A DNA stretch of 36,285 nt from CAZKUN01 sp964555935 (GTDB lineage: Bacteria > Armatimonadota > Zipacnadia > Zipacnadales > VGFC01), in assembly GCA_964555935.1 (NCBI GenBank), contig CAZKUN010000073.1, positions 1 to 36,285 of the forward strand, in the 5' to 3' direction. Within the stretch, counting starts at the first letter, position 1. Each line of letters opens with the position of its first letter. Under the pieces are notes generated by a model. That model saw only the letters and a list, made by a program, of their open reading frames with translations. It ran no database searches and was not told where the DNA came from. The translations under genes were made by a program, and so were the position numbers. Positions 32,384-36,285 of this stretch are shown here, in pieces.

Positions 32384-32640
32384 AAACGAAAACAGCCCCG
32401 CGCGTCCCTTGGGACGCAGGCCGGGGCCTCCGCTCTTGCACCACCCAATCGGTTGGTAGTCCCCGTAACGTGGGGCGGCCGGCGACGCCTAGTGGGAGGC
32501 AGGGCCTCCGTTCAGCGCGCGGCTCCGGAGCGAACTTCGACGGGTCGCTTGCCGAGGCGGCTTTCAGCCGATGACCGCCTCTCTCTGATGGCGCCGATGA
32601 CCGTCTACTTTGCTCCTTCACAGCCTTTGAGCGTCTGAGG
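32384..32640 (-). promoter_or_regulatory. Phenylalanine T-box riboswitch of pheST
   Basis: Read on the - strand, the 302-nt gap before pheS has T-box hallmarks in order: GAAGGAGCAAAGTAGACGG (start of stem I), an AGAGAG box, GGCTGAAAGCC, the specifier region GAAGTTCGCTCCGGAGC with codon UUC (Phe, bases 32534-32532) followed by a purine, and the T-box GGGTGGTGC, whose UGGU (32443-32440) can pair with the tRNA-Phe ACCA end. Last comes a terminator: GCCCCG...GCGTCCC-AA-GGGACGC...CGGGGC followed by TGTTTTCGTTT. Uncharged tRNA-Phe should stabilise the antiterminator and allow pheST transcription. The downstream genes are exactly the expected ones. The T-box core is slightly degenerate compared with the GGGTGGTACCGCG consensus. 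No structure prediction or covariance search was run. Confidence 0.85.
32388..32427 (-). terminator. T-box terminator stem
   Basis: On the - strand GCGTCCC-AA-GGGACGC is extended by GCCCCG/CGGGGC across a small internal loop and followed by TGTTTT. It is the off-state stem of the pheS leader, about 40 nt before the pheS ribosome-binding site. Confidence 0.8.
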
Positions 32641-32646
32641 CGAGCC

Positions 32647-33456
32647 TCAGATTGGAAACTGTCGACGGTACTCATACATCACTACGCCGGCGGCCACCGA
32701 AACGTTTAGACTCTCGGCCCCGCCCGGCATTGGTATCCGGATCTTGCGGATGTCTGCGTTCTCAAGCTCGTCGGGCAAGCCTTGAGTCTCGCTGCCTAAG
32801 AGCGCGGCCATCCGAGGCGGGAACTCCGCGTCGAACAGCAGCTCATCCGATCCGACGGTCGCGCCGACAACGGTCACGTCGCGCTCTCGGCACCACGCGA
32901 GGAACTCATCGTACTCGCGCCGCACGACCACCGTCACGCTAAACAGCGATCCCATCGTGGCCCGCACGACCTTCGGGCTGTACGGATCCACCGTGTTGCC
33001 CAAGACAACCAACCCTGTGGCCCCCACCGCGTGGGCGGTCCGGATCATGCTGCCGAGGTTGCCCGGGTCTTGCGTACCGGCCGCCACGGCGACCAGGCAC
33101 TGGTCGGGCAGCTCAATGTCGTCCAGGCCGAGCTTCGGCACCGGCGCCTCGGCCGCGAAGGGCTGGGGCGAGACAGTGTTGGTCATTGCCTTCAGCACGC
33201 GCTCGGTAACTTCGAAGACATCGAAACGCTTGCTGAGTTCGGCGGCCAGCTTCTCGTCGCGTTTGCCGCGGATGCGCTCGGGGCAGATATACCCGACGTT
33301 CAGTTGCACGTCCGCCGCGAGCGCCTCGCGAATCAGCGACGCGCCCTCAAGCTGGAAGTGTCCCGACTCGCGCCGACCCTTAGGCATGGCCAACGCGCGG
33401 TATCGTTTGACCCGCGCGTTGGATGGACTCTCTATGTGATCATTTGGCTCGGGCAT
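32647..33456 (-). CDS. TrmH/SpoU-family 2'-O-ribose RNA methyltransferase
   Basis: The protein has 269 residues. An N-terminal L30e-like substrate-binding domain (ESPSNARVKRYRALAM, FQLEGASLIREAL) is followed by a SPOUT knot with the three SpoU motifs: DPGNLGSMIRTAHAVGA (motif 1), LLGSETQGLP (motif 2) and IPMPGGAESLNVSVAAGVVM (motif 3). It should methylate rRNA or tRNA ribose using S-adenosylmethionine. It is one of the usual companions of the rplT-pheST region. The start has no strong Shine-Dalgarno sequence; rplT ends 23 nt upstream. The stop lies just before the T-box leader. The exact target nucleotide cannot be told. Confidence 0.93.
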   Translation of the reverse strand: MPEPNDHIESPSNARVKRYRALAMPKGRRESGHFQLEGASLIREALAADVQLNVGYICPERIRGKRDEKLAAELSKRFDVFEVTERVLKAMTNTVSPQPFAAEAPVPKLGLDDIELPDQCLVAVAAGTQDPGNLGSMIRTAHAVGATGLVVLGNTVDPYSPKVVRATMGSLFSVTVVVRREYDEFLAWCRERDVTVVGATVGSDELLFDAEFPPRMAALLGSETQGLPDELENADIRKIRIPMPGGAESLNVSVAAGVVMYEYRRQFPI

Positions 33457-33479
33457 AATTGCTGCCCCGACGGCGTCGG

Positions 33480-33836
33480 CTATGCGAGCGCGCCCTGGGC
33501 GGTCTCCACGATTGTCGCGAAGGCTGCCGGGTCGAAGATCGCGAGATCCGCAAGCTGCTTGCGGTCAATCTCGACGCCCGCCTTCTTCAGTCCGCCCATG
33601 AACCGGCTGTAGTTGATTCCGTTCGCCTTGGCGGCGGCGTTGATGCGCGCGATCCAGAGCCTGCGAAAGTCACGCTTCTTGTTGCGACGGTGCATGTAGG
33701 CATAGTTGTCGCCCTTCATGACCGTCTGATACGCCATCCTGTACCAGCGCGAGCGGGCGCCGCGAAAACCCTTGGCCTGCTTGAGAATCTTCTTGTGCCG
33801 CCGACGACCGACGGTACCACGCTTTACCCTAGTCAT
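33480..33836 (-). CDS. rplT: 50S ribosomal protein L20
   Basis: The protein has 118 residues and matches L20 throughout: MTRVKRGTVGRRRHKKILKQ, KGFRGARSRWYRMAYQTVMK, RNKKRDFRRLWIARINAAAK and NGINYSRFMGGLKKAGVEID. A GAAAGGA Shine-Dalgarno lies 10 nt upstream. The usual length is 117-120. L20 often represses its own operon through a structured leader, and the 192-bp spacer upstream holds strong stems. Confidence 0.97.
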   Translation of the reverse strand: MTRVKRGTVGRRRHKKILKQAKGFRGARSRWYRMAYQTVMKGDNYAYMHRRNKKRDFRRLWIARINAAAKANGINYSRFMGGLKKAGVEIDRKQLADLAIFDPAAFATIVETAQGALA

Positions 33837-34028
33837 CCTACTATCGTCCTTTCAGGTCCTGCACGCGGAGCCGCTTCGTGCCCCCCACGCCTGCAACCCA
33901 GGCGGAATCCGGCATCTGCGCGCGCAGCCAGTCACTAGTCCTGGGCCCACTGCCTCGCGGAGCCCTATGAAGCGCGTAACGGCGCGCACGTCCGTGCGCG
34001 CCGCCCCGTACTCCGGGAATCGTGTGAT
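33837..34028 (-). promoter_or_regulatory. rpmI-rplT spacer with strong hairpin (possible L20 leader)
   Basis: The 192-bp gap is long for this operon. It contains a perfect 9-bp stem GGCGCGCAC-GTCC-GTGCGCGCC (33981-34002) just downstream of the rpmI stop, and a GC-rich stretch before rplT. It may be a terminator-like processing site or an L20 autoregulatory leader; no known leader consensus was recognised. Confidence 0.4.
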
Positions 34029-34232
34029 CTACCTCCGGGCGAGCATGCGCTCGACGCGCTTCTTGTCGCCGCCGGTCAACTCACCGAGCCGACGAAGCGA
34101 CCGCTTGCGCTTGGAGCTCTTCTTACTCAGGAGGTGGCTGCGGCCCGCTTTCTTGTGCATCACTCGGCCCGTCGCCGTCACCTTGAACCTTTTCGCCGCG
34201 GACTTTCTGGTCTTTTGCTTGTGCTTTGGCAT
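34029..34232 (-). CDS. rpmI: 50S ribosomal protein L35
   Basis: The protein has 67 residues and is typical of L35: MPKHKQKTRKSAAKRFKVTA, GRVMHKKAGRSHLLSKKSSK, RKRSLRRL, ending RMLARR. The start codon lies inside infC, in another frame, 110 nt before the infC stop. This start is fixed by the conserved MPK-x-K-x-x-K-x-AAKRF beginning. No clear ribosome-binding site is visible, so translation may depend on infC translation. Confidence 0.96.
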   Translation of the reverse strand: MPKHKQKTRKSAAKRFKVTATGRVMHKKAGRSHLLSKKSSKRKRSLRRLGELTGGDKKRVERMLARR

Positions 34233-34830
34233 CCTTATCGCTACTTTCAGAGGCCTTCTTGCCCTGGATCACCTGCTCGATGACCTCGGGCTTCGGGTTC
34301 AGAATCATCGTCATGTTACGAGCTTCCATACGTGGCGACTGATCCAGATCCGCCAGGTCCTTGCACGCTTCGGCCATGTGAAGGAGTTGCCGACGCCCGA
34401 TGTCTTTGTGCCGCAACTCCGGACCGCGGAAGATGACGTTGAACTTCACCTTGTGGCCCTTTGACAAGAACTTCCGGGCGTTCCGCGATTTCACGTCCAG
34501 ATCGTGCGTGTCGGTGTTCGGCCGAACCCGCACGGTCTTCAGTTCGACTTGGCGGCTCTTCTTCTGGGATTCCTTTTCCTTCTTGCGCTGCTCGTAGCGG
34601 AATTTCCCATAGTTCATGATGCGGCAAACCGGCGGGCTCGCCTTCGGCGCGACCTCAATGAGGTCGAGTCCGCGCTCCTCGGCCGCGCGAATCGCCGCGT
34701 CAAGGGGCAGGACGCCCAACTGCTCGCCCTCGTCGGTGACGACGCGGACTTCCCTTACCCGGATCTGTTGGTTCGTCCGCAGCCGCTTCTCCGGCTTACG
34801 TGGTGCCGGCCTGGATCGACGCAAAGGCAC
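34123..34830 (-). CDS. infC: Translation initiation factor IF-3 with C-terminal extension
   Basis: The protein has 235 residues from a GTG start with AAAGGAG 4 nt upstream. The IF3 core (~18-190) is clear: NQQIRVREVRVVTDEGEQLG, APKASPPVCRIMNYGKFRYE, KEKESQKKSRQVELKTVRVR, NARKFLSKGHKVKFNVIFRG. A ~45-residue low-complexity tail (Lys, Asp, Gln and Pro-rich, ending GPQPPPE) follows. The last 110 nt encode this tail and, in another frame, the first 36 codons of L35. IF3 prevents premature 30S-50S joining and checks start codons; in many bacteria it also controls its own operon from a rare start codon. The GTG start here is less unusual than the AUU of enterobacteria. Confidence 0.95.
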   Translation of the reverse strand: MPLRRSRPAPRKPEKRLRTNQQIRVREVRVVTDEGEQLGVLPLDAAIRAAEERGLDLIEVAPKASPPVCRIMNYGKFRYEQRKKEKESQKKSRQVELKTVRVRPNTDTHDLDVKSRNARKFLSKGHKVKFNVIFRGPELRHKDIGRRQLLHMAEACKDLADLDQSPRMEARNMTMILNPKPEVIEQVIQGKKASESSDKDAKAQAKDQKVRGEKVQGDGDGPSDAQESGPQPPPE

Positions 34831-35158
34831 TGATCTCCTTTAGAACCATCCCATGACTGCGGCAACCTGCCGGCCATGGCCAATGGTCATGGGTGGGCGT
34901 GAAGACTACCAAATCCGCCATACACTGTCAAGATGCGTTCGCGTGGCTATTTTACAGTGAACTGCCCGTCCAAGCAAGGCGCGAGGCCTCCGACTGGCCC
35001 GCATCCTCGCCCCAGGGCTGGTCTCGCCGCGCATCGCGGAACGGGCCACGCTCTGTCTTGCGTTCGAACAATCACCGGGGTTCCCGCCCACGAAAGTCTT
35101 GAGGACCAACGGTGGGCGGGTGGTCATAGCATGCTGCGGGTCAGTTCTGTTCGCGTCT
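34831..35158. other. Intergenic region (328 bp) upstream of infC
   Basis: The gap lies between the polysaccharide-deacetylase-like gene (stop at 35159) and infC. It holds the likely infC promoter (34903-34931). No convincing gene, tRNA or other RNA was recognised; short ORFs here lack ribosome-binding sites and family resemblance. Confidence 0.6.
34903..34931 (-). promoter_or_regulatory. Probable promoter of the infC cluster
   Basis: On the - strand TTGACA (34931-34926) is followed after 17 nt by TAGTCT (34908-34903), upstream of the infC GTG at 34830. The -35 box is perfect and the -10 box is weak. This would drive infC-rpmI-rplT-trmH and, through the T-box, pheST. Confidence 0.55.
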
Positions 35159-36193
35159 CTACCACGTAACATGCACCGTGCGGTGTGGAGTCAGCGCCAA
35201 AGTAACAAGCCAGTCCGTTCCATCCGCCTCGATTGACTCGACAACATCATGCAGACTGTAGCCGCCAGGCGCTGGGTGATGCTCCGTCTCAACCGTGGGT
35301 GATCCCGCGCGCTCGCCGCCCGACACGCGGACGGTCACCACCGGATTCACAACCCCCACTGGCCACGTGCCGCCCACGTCGAACGAGATACCCTCATCAG
35401 TCGCCCGCGTTCCTGAGACCTCCAGGTTCCGCCGCAGCAGAACGTAGTCGACAACATCATCGGGTTTGGCGGCCCAGAGCTTCCCGTCGCTGATCTCGAC
35501 GAGTTTCTCGAAGCGCTCGGTCATATACGCCGGCGTCACGCACTTGTGAGCCTGAGGCACGTTCCACATGCACAGATGCGAGGTCTCGTAGACCCAAGAG
35601 TCCCGGACGAAGTCGATGCTGAGATCCTCCGTCTTCATCTCCTCCGGCCACCCGGGCCGAGGGCTGAACTCGCCCGCCGCCACCATGCCGTTGCCGATGC
35701 TGTAGAGATCAAAGCCCGCCCGGTTAGGCCCGCCGTCGACATTCGCGCAGGCAAGGTAGTGCTCCCTAACCAGGGACAGGACGGGCGCGTGGTTGTGGAC
35801 ATCGTTCGGTATGGTGAAGATCCGCACGGGGTGCTCAATCGCATCCTCAAGGTGATACTTGCTCCAGACGACCTCGCGGTAGAGGTCGAGCCCCGGGCTG
35901 CACGGGTAGCTGTAGTGGCTCCACGAGTGATTGCCCACGCCCCAACCTCGGCCGATCAGGAACTTCAGCTCCTCGGCGCTCATGTGCACGTGCTCGTTCA
36001 GCGAACTCCCCCACGCGCTCCGCTGCCGGCCAAGCTGTCCCGCGACGACATCAACGTGTCCCGGGAAGCCGAACTGCTCGTGGACCGGGAGGGCATTGGC
36101 GAGCGTGTCCACCGTTCCCTCATCGTACGTCATCGAGTACGCGAACGGGGCGTCGTGGAGCCAGCGGCAGATTGTCACTTCGGGCGTGCTCAT
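35159..36193 (-). CDS. Polysaccharide deacetylase-like (NodB-homology) protein with altered metal motif
   Basis: The protein has 344 residues; GAGG lies about 10 nt before the ATG. Features of the NodB/CE4 fold: YSMTYDEGTVDT (motif 1, usually TFDDG), GNHSWSHY (motif 2, H-S-x-x-H intact) and a later barrel region (VRIFTIPNDVHNHAP). The C-terminal ~90 residues are beta-rich (DVGGTWPVGVVNPVVTVRVS). The second Asp of the usual Asp-Asp pair is Glu, so metal binding or activity may differ. There is no signal peptide, so the protein seems cytoplasmic. Family members deacetylate N-acetyl sugars in chitin, peptidoglycan or exopolysaccharide; the substrate here is unknown. The 92 bases to the right edge show nothing recognisable. 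Confidence 0.75.
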   Translation of the reverse strand: MSTPEVTICRWLHDAPFAYSMTYDEGTVDTLANALPVHEQFGFPGHVDVVAGQLGRQRSAWGSSLNEHVHMSAEELKFLIGRGWGVGNHSWSHYSYPCSPGLDLYREVVWSKYHLEDAIEHPVRIFTIPNDVHNHAPVLSLVREHYLACANVDGGPNRAGFDLYSIGNGMVAAGEFSPRPGWPEEMKTEDLSIDFVRDSWVYETSHLCMWNVPQAHKCVTPAYMTERFEKLVEISDGKLWAAKPDDVVDYVLLRRNLEVSGTRATDEGISFDVGGTWPVGVVNPVVTVRVSGGERAGSPTVETEHHPAPGGYSLHDVVESIEADGTDWLVTLALTPHRTVHVTW

Positions 36194-36285
36194 TGGATTG
36201 GTTCCTCAGCGCGTGCTGATGATACGGGCTCGGCGCTAACCATCAGCCGCCTCCCGCCACGGCTCCCGCGTCTGCGCCGCGATAG

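Noticed and set aside
34893..35102. Small open frame upstream of infC
   Set aside because: It overlaps the likely infC promoter region, has no ribosome-binding site and matches nothing recognisable.
1..36285. CRISPR array or tRNA gene
   Set aside because: No regularly spaced direct repeats and no cloverleaf-type segment with a TTCGA-type loop in proper context were found by eye.

Overview
The window is GC-rich (roughly 60-65 %) chromosomal DNA from a free-living bacterium that is probably uncultured. No rRNA, tRNA, CRISPR array, phage gene or transposase was recognised. The gene content points to a PVC-, Armatimonadota- or Hydrogenedentota/Sumerlaeota-like lineage: a DUF6785-type membrane protein, a DUF1080 protein, a CBM9-DUF4091 protein, a clan GH-D glycosidase, a LamG lipoprotein and a FlgD-Ig-ended secreted repeat protein. 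This placement is an inference from family content, not a phylogenetic result.

Layout. 1-2735 (+): the C-terminal part of a secreted repeat protein, a strong terminator and a DUF1080 protein. 2942-6408 (-): a two-gene signalling unit, a membrane hybrid histidine kinase with a CxxCH haem-type sensor and a response regulator with a zinc-type tail. 6597-7148 (+): a HicBA toxin-antitoxin module with a promoter/operator dyad. 7189-14583 (-): a same-strand run of R3H-domain ATPase, a Septu-like ATPase + HNH nuclease pair, tmk, holB and a large membrane protein. 14584-14901: a structured divergent intergenic region. 14902-16265 (+): L-serine ammonia-lyase interrupted by a one-base frameshift. 16325-20530: a divergent LamG lipoprotein / GH-D glycosidase pair. 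20596-22173 (+): a SIS-domain isomerase and a helical-repeat protein. 22238-27825 (-): an aldo/keto reductase-ferredoxin fusion, a beta-propeller protein and a CBM9-DUF4091 protein. 27956-34830 (-): the translation cluster infC-rpmI-rplT-trmH-[T-box]-pheS-pheT-xer. 35159-36193 (-): a polysaccharide-deacetylase-like protein.

How the parts work together. The housekeeping core is the infC-rpmI-rplT-pheST cluster. A sequence with the hallmarks of a phenylalanine T-box riboswitch (UUC specifier, UGGU T-box, terminator followed by a T tract) sits directly before pheS, so pheST can respond to uncharged tRNA-Phe separately from the upstream ribosomal genes. PheT is a short form without the usual tRNA-binding OB domain, and rpmI starts 110 nt inside infC. 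The tmk-holB replication pair is translationally chained to a Septu-like anti-phage pair: the stop codon of the HNH gene lies in the ribosome-binding site of tmk. The carbohydrate-related genes (DUF1080, GH-D, DUF4091, LamG, polysaccharide deacetylase) suggest a polysaccharide-degrading or glycan-remodelling lifestyle.

Intergenic regions carry several kinds of short palindromic element. A TTAGTGTCAGACA element occurs at about 14753 and as a terminal-inverted-repeat unit at about 23470-23562. A GGAAGCCCG-centred repeat occurs at 12989 and 31147. Several perfect hairpins lie at gene ends.
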